Below, in pieces: positions 20,898-29,758 of a DNA stretch of 64,000 bases. Source of the stretch: Pseudorhodoplanes sinuspersici (GTDB taxonomy: Bacteria > Pseudomonadota > Alphaproteobacteria > Rhizobiales > Xanthobacteraceae). How positions within the stretch are numbered: the stretch's first letter is position 1; the number at the start of each line of letters is the position of its first letter. Location: NCBI RefSeq assembly GCF_002119765.1, contig NZ_CP021112.1, positions 1,916,501-1,980,500 on the forward strand, in the 5' to 3' direction. A program made the position numbers and the translations under genes. The notes beneath the pieces were generated by a model, which saw only the letters and a list, made by a program, of their open reading frames with translations, did no database searches and had not been told where the DNA came from.

Positions 20898-21384
20898 TTC
20901 GGTCGCCTCTTCCCGAATGTCGAAAGCCAATAGGTGAAAGTCAGGACGCAGAAAGGTCCTGGGCTGGAACGCAGCTCTTTCAGCATGTCGCGTTACAGGG
21001 AGATGATCCTGCGCGTCAGAGTGGTCTGACACTGCACGGACAATCGAAAGAGCGCGTTCTATCGACTATCCGGGGGAGCGTCCGCGCCCAATGATCCTGT
21101 TGTGATCATGGTGTGCCGCATCAGGTCCGCCGCGTCCGGCATAAGCCGGCTAGTCCTCTGTCCGCTATCAAGCGGGCATTTTTCGTTTTGCAACCGCATC
21201 TTGGTGCGGCTCTTTGATCGGCCCGTCGTCATAACTCCCCCTGCCATCCGCGCGCCTCCACACGGTGGTCCGATTATTTGTCGCCGTTAAAGTTCGGGAG
21301 CTTCCTTGCGGTGCCGATACGATTACGCGACACCGCACAGTTCAGCAGTGATGTCTAAAGTTCGGCTCGTTGTCGCCCGTGCCA

Positions 21385-21428
21385 CGAAGATGAGAAATTC
21401 AGACGCATTTCACCCGTTCTCATCTTCG
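21385..21428. repeat. perfect 12-bp inverted repeat upstream of dnaA
   Basis: CGAAGATGAGAA at 21385-21396 is repeated in reverse complement as TTCTCATCTTCG at 21417-21428, with 20 bases between. There is no T-tract, so it is more like a protein-binding site or cruciform than a terminator. Confidence 0.7.
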
Positions 21429-21782
21429 ATGAGTTTCAAACCAAACCACTATTTGAAGACCGCCGCTGCAGTCGCGCGGCGGTGTTTTGAAGATACACGC
21501 GCGCTCTCAAACTGCAACGAGTTTGTCAGTCAGGTTTTCGCGAACGACACACTTGTGACCGAAAAGACAGCATGTTTCGTCGTTCTGTCATCCCAACGTC
21601 TTGAATCGCCGTGCGGTTTTTTCAAATAAATGCGGCGCAACACGAAATTTGTTTTCAAAAAAAAGACACACGCTGGCAACGGTTGAGCGGTGTTTGACGC
21701 CGGATTTGAAACTCCCGGCAGCGCATAGCCGTTAAATCTTTATTATCGCGATGGTTTTTTTGAGCGAAATTCAGGCTAAGCC

Positions 21783-21800
21783 CCGACATCCTGATGTCGG
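21783..21800. repeat. tight hairpin CCGACATC-CT-GATGTCGG
   Basis: An 8-bp perfect stem with a two-base centre, followed by a GC-rich tract and about 80 bp from the rpsT terminator. Function unknown; a structural RNA element or binding site are both possible. Confidence 0.5.
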
Positions 21801-21878
21801 CCTGGGGGCGAGGGGCTAGTGGGCGTAGTTGCGTATCACCATTGGCGATGGCAACATCGTCATTAAGCAGGAGCAAAA

Positions 21879-21906
21879 CAAAAACCCGGCTCGCGCCGGG
21901 TTTTTT
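21879..21906 (-). terminator. rho-independent terminator after rpsT
   Basis: Stem AAAACCCGGC / GCCGGGTTTT with a 4-base loop. On the minus strand it is followed by TTTTTG, 36 bp after the rpsT stop; the plus strand also ends in T6, so it can work both ways. Confidence 0.9.
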
Positions 21907-21942
21907 AAACACTCGTCAAAAGCAAACGCGCTGCTTTATGAA

Positions 21943-22209
21943 TTACTGAGCCAGCTTCGCAATGCGATGCGTCAGGCGTGATACCTTGCGGCTCGCCGTC
22001 TTCTTGTGAACGATGCCCTTTTGGCTTGCGCGCATGATCTGCGGCTCGGCCGCCTTCAGAGCGGCGAGTGCAGCGTTGCGGTCGCCGCTGGTGATCGCTT
22101 CCTCAACCTTGCGGATATGACCGCGCATCATCGAACGACGATGCTGGTTGATCTTGGTACGACGCGCAATCTCGCGCGTCTTTCTCTTGGCCGAGCGGGT
22201 ATTGGCCAT
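21943..22209 (-). CDS. rpsT: 30S ribosomal protein S20
   Basis: An 88-residue basic protein that binds 16S rRNA early in small-subunit assembly. The start [18 protein letters not shown] and the C-terminal [19 protein letters not shown] are typical of S20. It is monocistronic, with terminators on both sides, and precedes dnaA on the same strand, an order common in Rhizobiales. Confidence 0.98.
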   Translation of the reverse strand: MANTRSAKRKTREIARRTKINQHRRSMMRGHIRKVEEAITSGDRNAALAALKAAEPQIMRASQKGIVHKKTASRKVSRLTHRIAKLAQ

Positions 22210-22264
22210 CGAAACCTCTGTGCCAACTGGTCCGCGCCGATGGTCCGGCGTCAGGACAATGTTT

Positions 22265-22299
22265 GGGAATAAAGAGAGGCGGCGGAAGGCCGCCGCCTC
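22265..22299 (-). terminator. terminator after the DapA-family gene
   Basis: A perfect 10-bp stem GAGGCGGCGG / CCGCCGCCTC with a 4-base loop. Read on the minus strand it is followed by a T-rich stretch (TCTTTATT). It lies 68 bp after the stop of the dapA-like gene and upstream of rpsT. Confidence 0.75.
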
Positions 22300-22366
22300 A
22301 TTTGGCCGGGGTTATAGTCGCCGGGCCGGCGAACGTCAATCAAGGAAACGGCCGGATTTGGGCCCC

Positions 22367-23263
22367 TTAGGCCACCTTTTTGGCCCGGACGGCGTCATAT
22401 CCGGCCAGGATCGCTGTCCGGTCGGCCGCAGATGGCGGAGCCAGGGGTGGTTTCACGGCTGCGATGGCCGGGTCGCCATGAATGTGTGCCAGCAGCGCCT
22501 TGATCCCGGAAACCAGCGGCTTGCCGTCGAAAAGCTTACGGATGGCGACGGCTCGTTCATGTGCGACAGCATCGCCGGTCGCCCAGGCCTGCTGGCAGAG
22601 GTCGGCATTGCAATTGGCGGTGGCCGAGATGCAACCCGCGAAAACACCCGAGCGTGCCTCGATCAAGGCTGCTTCGGTCGATGGGAAGACGTCGAATCCC
22701 GGCGCGATCTTGGCCGCCTCGCGAGCATAAACCATGTCGCCGGAAGAATCCTTCAGCCCGGCGATACGCGAGCCATGTGTCTCGATCAACCGGCGGATCA
22801 GCGTGACATGCCAAGGCAAACCTGACTGGGCCGGGAAGTGGTAGAGATAGATCGGGATCGGTTTGTCAGCAGTGGCCTTGATGATCGTGTCGATATAAGC
22901 GGCAAGGCCATCGTCCGGCACACCCTTGTAATAGAAGGGTGGCAGAACGAGCGCGCCGGCAAAGCCGAGTTCGGCGGCATGGCGCGTCAGCGCAACTGCG
23001 TCTGAAACAGCGGCAGCACCGGTGCCGACCATCAGCCGCTGCATCGGCAATCCGTTGTCGCGATAGGCGCTCATCAGGCCCATGCGCTCATCACGCGAGA
23101 AAGATGTCGCTTCGCCGGTGGTGCCAAGTACGTTCAGGCCATCGCATCCATTGTCGAGCAGGAAGCGTGCGAGTTTCAGCGCGCGCGTGTGGTCGGGGGC
23201 GCCTTTGGCATCGATGACCGTTGAGATGGCGGCGATGACGCCACGTAAGCTTCGCTCTGTCAC
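22367..23263 (-). CDS. dihydrodipicolinate synthase (DapA) family aldolase/lyase
   Basis: A 298-residue (beta/alpha)8 class I aldolase. Family marks are GTTGEATSFSRDER, the Tyr in IYLYHFPAQSG, and the Schiff-base Lys in IAGLKDSSGD. GTG 23263 is preferred over ATG 23305 because AAGGAG lies 6 bp before it and the product has normal DapA length. True DapA usually sits with lysine genes; this isolated copy may act on another 2-oxo acid or pyruvate-derived substrate (N-acetylneuraminate lyase, 2-keto-3-deoxy acid and related lyases share the fold). The pathway cannot be fixed from context. Confidence 0.88.
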   Translation of the reverse strand: MTERSLRGVIAAISTVIDAKGAPDHTRALKLARFLLDNGCDGLNVLGTTGEATSFSRDERMGLMSAYRDNGLPMQRLMVGTGAAAVSDAVALTRHAAELGFAGALVLPPFYYKGVPDDGLAAYIDTIIKATADKPIPIYLYHFPAQSGLPWHVTLIRRLIETHGSRIAGLKDSSGDMVYAREAAKIAPGFDVFPSTEAALIEARSGVFAGCISATANCNADLCQQAWATGDAVAHERAVAIRKLFDGKPLVSGIKALLAHIHGDPAIAAVKPPLAPPSAADRTAILAGYDAVRAKKVA

Positions 23264-23376
23264 GGGTATCTCCTTAAGTGAAATCAGTGCCTCCCTCCCG
23301 CTCATTCCCGCATGGGTGTTTTGTCTGAGTTCCTCGCTTTTGCGGGGATGAGGGGACGGTGAGTTTCGGCCAGCTC

Positions 23377-25659
23377 TTAACCGCTCACGTTATACGCCGC
23401 CAGTGCGGCCATGTTGACGAGGTTCGAATCCTTCGCCCCGAGCTGCACAATTTGCACCGGCCGGTCGAGGCCGACGAGGATCGGGCCAATCACCGTCGAG
23501 CCGCCGAGTTCCTGCAGCAGCTTGGTCGAGATCGACGCTGAATGAAATGCCGGCATCACCAGCACATTGGCCGGGCCGGTGAGACGGCAGAATGGATATG
23601 CCGCCTGCAGCTCCGGATTGAGCGCCACATCGGCAGCCATTTCGCCGTCAAATTCGAAATCGACGCGCCGCCGCTCTAGGATGCGAACGGCTTCTTGAAC
23701 CCGCCCTGAACGCTCACCGGGTGGATGACCAAAGGTCGAAAAGGCGAGCATTGCCAAGCGTGGTTCATGACCGAGCCGCCGTGCTACACCGGCAACTTCG
23801 ATGGCGATCTCCGCCAATTCCTGTGCATCCGGCATCTCGGTCACGGCGGTGTCGGCGACGATCACCATGCGCCCGCGCGGCGCCAGCACCAACGATACGC
23901 CGATGACGCGGTGACCGGGCTTTGGATCGATACAGCGGCGTACGTCTTCGAGCGCGACCGAGAAATTGCGGGTGACACCGGTCACCATCGCATCGGCATC
24001 GCCGAGCGCCACCATGCAGGAGGCGAAGTGGTTGCGGTCCTGATTCACGAGCCGTTGGCAATCGCGGAACAGGAAGCCTTTACGCTGCAGGCGCTCGTAC
24101 AGATAGCTGGCATATTCCGGATTGCGCCTAGACAACCGCGCGTTGACGATCTGGATATTGTCGCCCAGTTCGACGCCGAGATTCTTCGCGCTTTCGCGCA
24201 CGCGGTCTTCGCGGCCGACCAGCAAGGCGGTGCCGAGCCCCTGATTGACGAAACTCGCGGCGCCGCGGATCACCTGTTCCTCTTCACCCTCCGCAAACAC
24301 AACACGTTTTGGTGAGCGCCGCAGCCGGTCGAATACACGTTGCAGGACACCCGCCACCGGATCGCGCCGCGTGCGCAATTGCTGGCGATAGGCGTCCATG
24401 TCGACGATCGGCTTGCGTGCGACGCCAGTGTCCATCGCAGCTTTCGCGACGGCCGGCGGCACGAACGAGATCAGCCGCGGATCGAACGGCACCGGAATGA
24501 TGTATTCGGGACCAAAGCGCGGTCGCATGCCGTAAGCGGCAGCCACTTCATCCGGCACGTCTTCGCGTGCGAGTTCGGCTAGCGCATGCGCTGCCGCGAT
24601 CTTCATCTCCATGTTGATCGTGGTCGCTCGCACGTCGAGCGCGCCGCGGAAGATATAGGGGAAGCCGAGAACATTGTTGATCTGGTTCGGATAATCGGAC
24701 CGCCCTGTCGCCATGATCGCGTCGTCGCGCACTTCGGCGACTTCCTCGGCGCTGATTTCCGGATCCGGATTGGCCATGGCGAAAATGATGGGCTTGTCGG
24801 CCATTGACGCGACCATCTCCTTGGTGACGGCGCCCTTTGCCGACAGGCCGAAGAACACGTCGGCGCCTTTCAGTGCGTCGGCCAGTGTGCGCGCATCGGT
24901 CTTCACCGCATGCGCCGACTTCCACTGGTTCATGCCTTCGGTGCGGCCCTGATAGATGACGCCCTTAGTGTCGCACAGGATCAGGTTGTCGTGCGGCACG
25001 CCGATCGCTTCGAGCAATTCGAGGCAGGCAATGCCGGCGGCGCCGGCACCGTTGCAAACGATCTTGGTGGTCTTGAAGTCGCGCCCTGTCAGCGCCAGGG
25101 CGTTGATCAGACCGGCGGCGGCAATGATTGCAGTGCCGTGCTGGTCATCATGAAAGACCGGGATATCGAGCAATTCGCGCAGCTTTTGCTCGATGATGAA
25201 ACATTCCGGCGCCTTGATGTCTTCGAGATTAATCCCGCCCCAGCCTTTGCCGAGATATTTCACGCAATTGATGAATTCGTTTGGATCCTCGGTCGAGACT
25301 TCGAGATCGATGGAGTCGATATCGGCGAAGCGTTTGAACAGGACGGACTTGCCTTCCATCACCGGCTTGGCCGCCAATGCGCCGCGATTGCCGAGACCCA
25401 GAATGGCGGTGCCATTTGTAATGACCGCGACAAAATTGCCCTTGGTGGTGTAATCGTAGGCGCGGCTTTCATCTTCGGCGATCGCCAGCACGGGGACCGC
25501 GACACCGGGCGAATAGGCCAGAGACAGGTCGCGCTGGGTGGCCATCGGTTTGGTGGCCACGACTTCCAGCTTGCCAGGACGGCCCTCGGAGTGGAACAGC
25601 AACGCTTCCTGGTCGGTAAAATGCGGCCTTGGGGTGCGGCCTGGCAGCTTGGGGGACAT
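23377..25659 (-). CDS. maeB: NADP-dependent malic enzyme with C-terminal phosphotransacetylase-like domain
   Basis: Oxidative decarboxylation of malate to pyruvate with NADPH formation. The 760 residues combine an N-terminal malic enzyme half (SLAYSPGVAVP, KGNFVAVITNGTAILGLGN, KIVCNGAGAAGIACLELLE) and, from about residue 430, a PTA/PTB domain (VVFAEGEEEQVIRGAASFV, NVLVMPAFHSASISTKLLQELG). In MaeB proteins this domain is regulatory and binds acetyl-CoA; it usually lacks transferase activity. ATG 25659 follows AAGGAG. It stands alone, divergent from a small membrane gene. Confidence 0.95.
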   Translation of the reverse strand: MSPKLPGRTPRPHFTDQEALLFHSEGRPGKLEVVATKPMATQRDLSLAYSPGVAVPVLAIAEDESRAYDYTTKGNFVAVITNGTAILGLGNRGALAAKPVMEGKSVLFKRFADIDSIDLEVSTEDPNEFINCVKYLGKGWGGINLEDIKAPECFIIEQKLRELLDIPVFHDDQHGTAIIAAAGLINALALTGRDFKTTKIVCNGAGAAGIACLELLEAIGVPHDNLILCDTKGVIYQGRTEGMNQWKSAHAVKTDARTLADALKGADVFFGLSAKGAVTKEMVASMADKPIIFAMANPDPEISAEEVAEVRDDAIMATGRSDYPNQINNVLGFPYIFRGALDVRATTINMEMKIAAAHALAELAREDVPDEVAAAYGMRPRFGPEYIIPVPFDPRLISFVPPAVAKAAMDTGVARKPIVDMDAYRQQLRTRRDPVAGVLQRVFDRLRRSPKRVVFAEGEEEQVIRGAASFVNQGLGTALLVGREDRVRESAKNLGVELGDNIQIVNARLSRRNPEYASYLYERLQRKGFLFRDCQRLVNQDRNHFASCMVALGDADAMVTGVTRNFSVALEDVRRCIDPKPGHRVIGVSLVLAPRGRMVIVADTAVTEMPDAQELAEIAIEVAGVARRLGHEPRLAMLAFSTFGHPPGERSGRVQEAVRILERRRVDFEFDGEMAADVALNPELQAAYPFCRLTGPANVLVMPAFHSASISTKLLQELGGSTVIGPILVGLDRPVQIVQLGAKDSNLVNMAALAAYNVSG

Positions 25660-25874
25660 TGCAACTCCTTGGGGCACTTTTTAGGGCCGTTGATTTTTTT
25701 GCGATTTTCGCGAGCGGACGACGTTACCGGAACAAATGGATGGGCCTCAAGTGATGAACCGGAATGGGATCGATCACGTCCAATCATGTTGAACGGGTTG
25801 GCCGGGGCCGGTATCAAGGCGCCACTCGCGTCCGCGCCGAACCGCTCCTATATCCGGGTTCCGGGGAAGCTATT

Positions 25875-26192
25875 ATGATTCGTTCGTTGCTCCGACTGAT
25901 CGGCGTTATCGCGCTTGCCGCCGGCTTTATCCTTTTGATGTATGACGGCGCCAAATCGATCGCCGATAGCCGGGTCTATATTTACAAGCTCGGACAGCTC
26001 TGGACCGACATCCATGCCGCGAGTTTGCAGGCGGCGCAGGCACGAGTGCAAGCAAATCTGCCGGCGCAGGTCTGGGATCCGGGGATTACCACTATTCTCG
26101 ATCAGCCAGCCTGGCTGATCTTCGGGGTCGTCGGAACGATCTTCATCCTGCTGGGCCGCAGACGTAAGCCCCTCATCGGCTACGCTCGGTAA
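25875..26192 (+). CDS. small membrane protein of unknown function
   Basis: A 105-residue protein with two hydrophobic segments: residues about 6-23 (LRLIGVIALAAGFILLMY) and 81-95 (WLIFGVVGTIFILLG), joined by a periplasmic or cytoplasmic loop rich in Ala and Gln, and a basic C-terminus (RRRK). ATG 25875 is preceded by GGGGAAG. It is divergent from maeB and convergent with the GlcG-like gene. I cannot assign a function. Confidence 0.7.
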   Translation: MIRSLLRLIGVIALAAGFILLMYDGAKSIADSRVYIYKLGQLWTDIHAASLQAAQARVQANLPAQVWDPGITTILDQPAWLIFGVVGTIFILLGRRRKPLIGYAR

Positions 26193-26219
26193 GAGTGGCC
26201 GCAGAGCAATCCCGAACAA

Positions 26220-26717
26220 TCACCGGCTCGGGTTTCCGATTGCGGCGAGGCCGGCGCGTGCCACCTGGGCATCCTGCGACGAAAAGACCCCGGCAACGCC
26301 AATGGCGCCGATGATTTTCCCGTCGACGATGATCGGGAAGCCGCCCTCGAACGGCGCGACTTCCTCGAGCGCAAGGAGACGAGTCCCGGCGCCCCCGGCC
26401 GTCACGGCGTCCTCCAGCATCTTGGTCGGCAGACGGAATCCCAACGCCGTCTTGGCCTTGGCCTCCGACACCCGGATCGACACGAGCTGCGTATTGTCCA
26501 GCTTCTGCAGCATGACGAGATGGCCGCCGCTGTCGATGACGGCGATCGACACCTGCCAGTTATTCTTCACAGCCTCGGCCTCGGCTGCCGTCACGATTTT
26601 CTTGGCCAGATCCAGTGTGATGGGCGCGCCGTAGGGCGGCGGCGCCGATTGCTGGGCAGCGGCGGGTCCTGCAAACAGGAACGCGGCAAGCGCGAGCGCA
26701 GGCAACGGGAATTTCAT
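26220..26717 (-). CDS. secreted GlcG/HbpS-family protein
   Basis: A 165-residue protein with a Sec signal peptide (cleavage after AAA, about residue 21) and one GlcG/HbpS domain: AEAEAVKNNWQVSIAVIDSGGHLVML, SEAKAKTALGFRLPT, and EGGFPIIVDGKIIGAIGVAG. Family members bind haem or small ligands and are often periplasmic; some work in redox stress sensing. CAGGAGA lies 6 bp before ATG 26717. It is divergent from msrA, so a link to oxidative stress is possible but unproven. Confidence 0.88.
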   Translation of the reverse strand: MKFPLPALALAAFLFAGPAAAQQSAPPPYGAPITLDLAKKIVTAAEAEAVKNNWQVSIAVIDSGGHLVMLQKLDNTQLVSIRVSEAKAKTALGFRLPTKMLEDAVTAGGAGTRLLALEEVAPFEGGFPIIVDGKIIGAIGVAGVFSSQDAQVARAGLAAIGNPSR

Positions 26718-26915
26718 GGCATCTCCTGATCGGGCCGGAGGCCGAGCGGCCGGGTCGGCGGCAGCATAAGGGGAACAAGGGGCAAGGGGAAGTCGGGGCG
26801 ACCTTTTGCCGACGCCACAGCTATGCCGGTTTCGTTGCCAAGTCGTAACCCACGCGGCCGATGCATTCAGGCCGCCGCAAACATATATTAGCGCCAGAAT
26901 TTCAGGAGGTTATTC

Positions 26916-27572
26916 ATGTTCACCTTCAAGAAGTCGCTGACTATTCCGAGCAAGGCTGAGGCATTGCCGGGCCGAAACACCCCGATCCCCACCGCCACCC
27001 ATCATTTCGTCAACGGCAACCCGCTGAAAGGGCCGTATCCGGCAGGTGCCGAGATGGCGATATTCGGTGCAGGCTGTTTCTGGGGCGTGGAACGCAAGTT
27101 CTGGCAGCTCGGCGATGGCATCTTCGTCACGGCCGTGGGCTACGCTGCTGGATCGACGCCGAATCCGACCTATGAGGAAGTCTGTTCCGGCCGCACCGGC
27201 CACAACGAAGTGGTGCTGGTCGTGTTCGACCCGAAGAAGATCTCATACGAGACGCTGCTGAAAACCTTCTGGGAGAACCACGATCCGACCCAGGGGATGC
27301 GGCAGGGCAACGATATCGGGACGCAATATCGGTCTGGCATCTATGTTTTCAACGATGCTCAGCGTAAAGCCGCCGAGGAGTCGAAGGCGATGTATGCCAA
27401 AGCTCTCGCGGACAAGCGCTATGGCGACATCACGACGGAAATTATCGACGCACCGGAATTCTATTTTGCCGAAGACTATCATCAGCAATATCTCGCCAAG
27501 AACCCGGCCGGCTATTGCGGTGTCGGTGGTACGGGCGTGAGCTGTCCGATCGGGACCGGCGTTGCGGCCTGA
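26916..27572 (+). CDS. msrA: peptide methionine-S-sulfoxide reductase A
   Basis: Reduces methionine-S-sulfoxide in damaged proteins. The 218 residues contain the catalytic [57 protein letters not shown], and a resolving-cysteine region near the C-terminus ([12 protein letters not shown]). AGGAGG lies 8 bp upstream of ATG 26916. An N-terminal extension of about 45 residues before the catalytic domain (with [14 protein letters not shown]-like wording) is common in alphaproteobacterial MsrA. A strong terminator follows. Confidence 0.97.
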   Translation: MFTFKKSLTIPSKAEALPGRNTPIPTATHHFVNGNPLKGPYPAGAEMAIFGAGCFWGVERKFWQLGDGIFVTAVGYAAGSTPNPTYEEVCSGRTGHNEVVLVVFDPKKISYETLLKTFWENHDPTQGMRQGNDIGTQYRSGIYVFNDAQRKAAEESKAMYAKALADKRYGDITTEIIDAPEFYFAEDYHQQYLAKNPAGYCGVGGTGVSCPIGTGVAA

Positions 27573-27596
27573 TCGGCCGATCACAGTGAATTAGGC

Positions 27597-27622
27597 GCGG
27601 GACCCTTCGGGTCCCGCTTTTT
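27597..27622 (+). terminator. rho-independent terminator after msrA
   Basis: GCGGGACCC, loop TTC, GGGTCCCGC, then TTTTT: a perfect 9-bp stem with T-tract, 24 bp after the msrA stop. Confidence 0.95.
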
Positions 27623-27689
27623 GTTGCGGCACAGCAGCAACCATTGCGTTCCCTGCGGCGTTGATGCCATCCTTTGCGTCGAGGGGCAC

Positions 27690-28244
27690 ATGCGAAGATA
27701 CGAACATTTTATCGAAGCTTTTTTGTTCCAGAGTCGCTGGCTGCTGGCGCCGTTCTATATCGGTCTCGTTGTCAGCCTGTTGTTACTGCTGATCCATTTT
27801 CTCGTTCAGCTCTTCACTTTCGTTGTCAAGATTCACATCGCCTCCGAATCCGAAGTCATCCTCGGCGTGCTGGCGCTGATTGATCTGGTGCTGGTTGGCA
27901 ATCTGGTTCTGATCGTGATCTTTTCCGGTTATGAGAATTTCGTCTCGCGCCTGGAGATAGACTCACATGATCGTCCGGAATGGATGACCAAGGTCGATTT
28001 CGGCGGCCTGAAGATGAAACTGATGTCGTCAATCGTGGCGATATCGGCCATTCAGGTGCTCAAGGCCTTCATGAACGTCGGTAGCTATGACGACAAGAAG
28101 CTCTGGTGGCTGGCCGGCATCCACGTTGTTTTTCTGGGGTCGATGCTGGTCATCGCGGTCTCGGATCGGATCTCCGAGAAGGGCAAGCCGCCAGAGGAGA
28201 TGCCCGCATCAAAGCGGAAACTCGCACGAGAGGCGGCGAAGTAA
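27690..28244 (+). CDS. UPF0114/YqhA-family inner membrane protein
   Basis: A 184-residue protein with about four membrane helices: 18-44 (LLAPFYIGLVVSLLLLLIHF), 64-86, and two after residue 110. The family fingerprint is visible in the N-terminal FLFQSRWLLAPFYIGL, the central SGYENFVSRLE and KMKLMSSIVAISAIQVLKAF. ATG 27690 follows GAGGGG. The role of the family is not known to me; it may take part in membrane energetics or ion handling. Confidence 0.88.
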   Translation: MRRYEHFIEAFLFQSRWLLAPFYIGLVVSLLLLLIHFLVQLFTFVVKIHIASESEVILGVLALIDLVLVGNLVLIVIFSGYENFVSRLEIDSHDRPEWMTKVDFGGLKMKLMSSIVAISAIQVLKAFMNVGSYDDKKLWWLAGIHVVFLGSMLVIAVSDRISEKGKPPEEMPASKRKLAREAAK

Positions 28245-28312
28245 GCCTGCGGAGACACTTTGTTAACCATACACGGCGTTAATCGGGCTTGAACTTTTGC
28301 CCGGATTCGCCG

Positions 28313-28996
28313 ATGCGGCCCCATGTCCAGTTCCGCCGCTTCTCCGTAATGATGCTGGTTGCGCTGGCATTGTCTGCCTGCGCGCGCCGGCAGGCCTATG
28401 TCGCGGAACAGCCGGGTCTGGTCGAACAGGTTCCGGCACAGGGGGCGCCCGTTGTGATGCAGGCGCCTGTCGCTCCGCCGGTCGTGCTCGCAGGGGGTGC
28501 GCCTTACGGACCGGCCGGAGGCGTTACCGGATACGATGCGCCGTATCAGCTCGATGCGGGCGACCGGTTGCGCATTCAGGTCTTCGGGCAAGAAGGCCTG
28601 ACCAATTCCTACATCGTCGATGCGTCCGGAAATGTGTCGATATCTTTAATTGGTTCCGTGCCAGCGCGCGGTCTTACCACGGCAGACCTGTCGCGTGCGA
28701 TCACCGGCCGCCTGCGCAATGGCTATGTTCGCAATCCATACGTGTCGGTGGAAGTCGAGGTGTACAGGCCCTTTTTCATCCTCGGCGAAGTCAATGCGCC
28801 TGGCCAATATCCTTATGTGCCGAATATGACCGTCGAAGCCGCGGTGGCTATTGCGGGTGGCTTCGCGCCGCGCGCGAGCAAGACGGACATCATTCTCTCG
28901 CGCAACTTCAATGGCGAGGCGATGCGCGGTCCGGTGCCGCCCGATTATCCTATGCGGCCAGGCGATACGATTACAGTGAAAGAGCGCTGGTTCTAG
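28313..28996 (+). CDS. polysaccharide export (Wza/KpsD-like) outer-membrane lipoprotein
   Basis: A 227-residue lipoprotein: signal peptide with lipobox LALSAC (Cys about residue 24), a Pro/Ala-rich linker (35-75), then the polysaccharide export domain (YQLDAGDRLRIQVFGQEGL, VSISLIGSVPARGLTTADLS, NPYVSVEVEVYRPFFILGEV) and one SLBB-like segment (GEVNAPGQYPYVPNMTVEAAVAIAGG) ending in RPGDTITVKERWF. These proteins form or assist the outer-membrane channel for exopolysaccharide. It lacks neighbouring glycan genes, so it probably serves a system encoded elsewhere. Confidence 0.92.
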   Translation: MRPHVQFRRFSVMMLVALALSACARRQAYVAEQPGLVEQVPAQGAPVVMQAPVAPPVVLAGGAPYGPAGGVTGYDAPYQLDAGDRLRIQVFGQEGLTNSYIVDASGNVSISLIGSVPARGLTTADLSRAITGRLRNGYVRNPYVSVEVEVYRPFFILGEVNAPGQYPYVPNMTVEAAVAIAGGFAPRASKTDIILSRNFNGEAMRGPVPPDYPMRPGDTITVKERWF

Positions 28997-29019
28997 AGCA
29001 TGATGCCGAAAGTGCGAAC

Positions 29020-29044
29020 CCGGCTTTGATTTCATCAAAGCCGG
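29020..29044. terminator. hairpin between the export lipoprotein and the convergent hydrolase
   Basis: CCGGCTTTGAT, loop TTC, ATCAAAGCCGG: a perfect 11-bp stem 23 bp after the lipoprotein stop and 17 bp from the hydrolase stop. No T-tract. The preceding bases (TAGAGCATGAT at 28994-29004) match the start of the palindromic repeat at 45152. Confidence 0.55.
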
Positions 29045-29060
29045 AAAGCTCGAGCGTGCT

Positions 29061-29729
29061 TCACTTCATGTGCTTGCCGAGAAACTCATACGTGCGCTGC
29101 CATGCAAGTTTGGCGCTTTCATCGTTATAACTTGCACGCTCGTCGCAACAGAAGCCATGGCCTGCCGGGTATGTGAAGATTTCCGTATCCGGTCGCTTCT
29201 GCTTGATGATCTCGACATCCGACATCGGGATGCCGGTGTCCTGTTCGCCGAAATGCATCTGCACCGGACATTTCGGTTTCTCATCGGCGAACTTGACGAT
29301 TCCGCCGCCGTAGAAAGCGGACGCCGCCGACAGGCCATCCAGACGCGTCGCTGCGAGAAACGCCACCGTTCCACCCATGCAGAAGCCGATGACGCCGACC
29401 GGACCGACCGATTTCACCTCATCGAGGCTCGCCTGAACATCCAGCAGCATCTTGCTCCAGTCGATCTTGCCGATAAATGTGCGGGCATGGGCGACTTCAT
29501 CGGCCGAATAGCCGGACTGGAAATCGCGCTCGATGCGATCGAACAAGGCGGGAGCGATAGCGACATAGCCCTCGGCCGCCATCCGGTCGCAGACATTGCG
29601 GATGTGGTGGTTGACGCCGAAAATTTCCTGCACGACCACCATCGCACCTTTTGGCGTGCCGGACGGATCGGCACGATAGGCGCCAAGCGAATGATTGTCG
29701 GTGGCGGTGAGCGTTAAATGCTTGCCCAA
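29061..29729 (-). CDS. dienelactone hydrolase family protein
   Basis: A 222-residue alpha/beta hydrolase of the dienelactone hydrolase family. The nucleophile is the Cys in VGVIGFCMGGTVAF; the acid is in FGEQDTGIP and the His in YPAGHGFCCDE. The start is TTG 29729, decided by AAGGAGAG seven bases upstream; no ATG fits. Dienelactone hydrolases open lactone rings in chloroaromatic breakdown, but many family members act on other esters. It precedes no pathway gene here. Confidence 0.9.
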   Translation of the reverse strand: MGKHLTLTATDNHSLGAYRADPSGTPKGAMVVVQEIFGVNHHIRNVCDRMAAEGYVAIAPALFDRIERDFQSGYSADEVAHARTFIGKIDWSKMLLDVQASLDEVKSVGPVGVIGFCMGGTVAFLAATRLDGLSAASAFYGGGIVKFADEKPKCPVQMHFGEQDTGIPMSDVEIIKQKRPDTEIFTYPAGHGFCCDERASYNDESAKLAWQRTYEFLGKHMK

Positions 29730-29758
29730 GGCTCTCTCCTTGTCACGGAAACGATGGT

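Larger units (their letters stand above)
20898..21942. other. 1-kb intergenic region between dnaA and rpsT (promoter region, possible origin-linked DNA)
   Basis: No convincing gene is present. The region holds a 12-bp perfect inverted repeat (21385-21428), a smaller one (ATGATC-N7-GATCAT at 21091-21109), a tight hairpin at 21783-21800, A/T-rich patches around 21650-21665 and 21730-21765, and the rpsT terminator. I searched by eye for TTATCCACA-type DnaA boxes and found none, so an origin is possible from position only. Confidence 0.5.

Noticed and set aside
21306-21629. 107-codon plus-strand frame upstream of dnaA
   Set aside because: No ribosome site, no domain and crossing a strong inverted repeat.
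20898-21942. Named oriC call
   Set aside because: Position suggests it, but no DnaA boxes were visible and Rhizobiales origins may lie elsewhere; left as an intergenic entry.
23320-23360. Palindromic repeat between the DapA-like and malic enzyme genes
   Set aside because: The stem has a mismatch and is too weak to call, though the wording recalls the recF-dnaN element.
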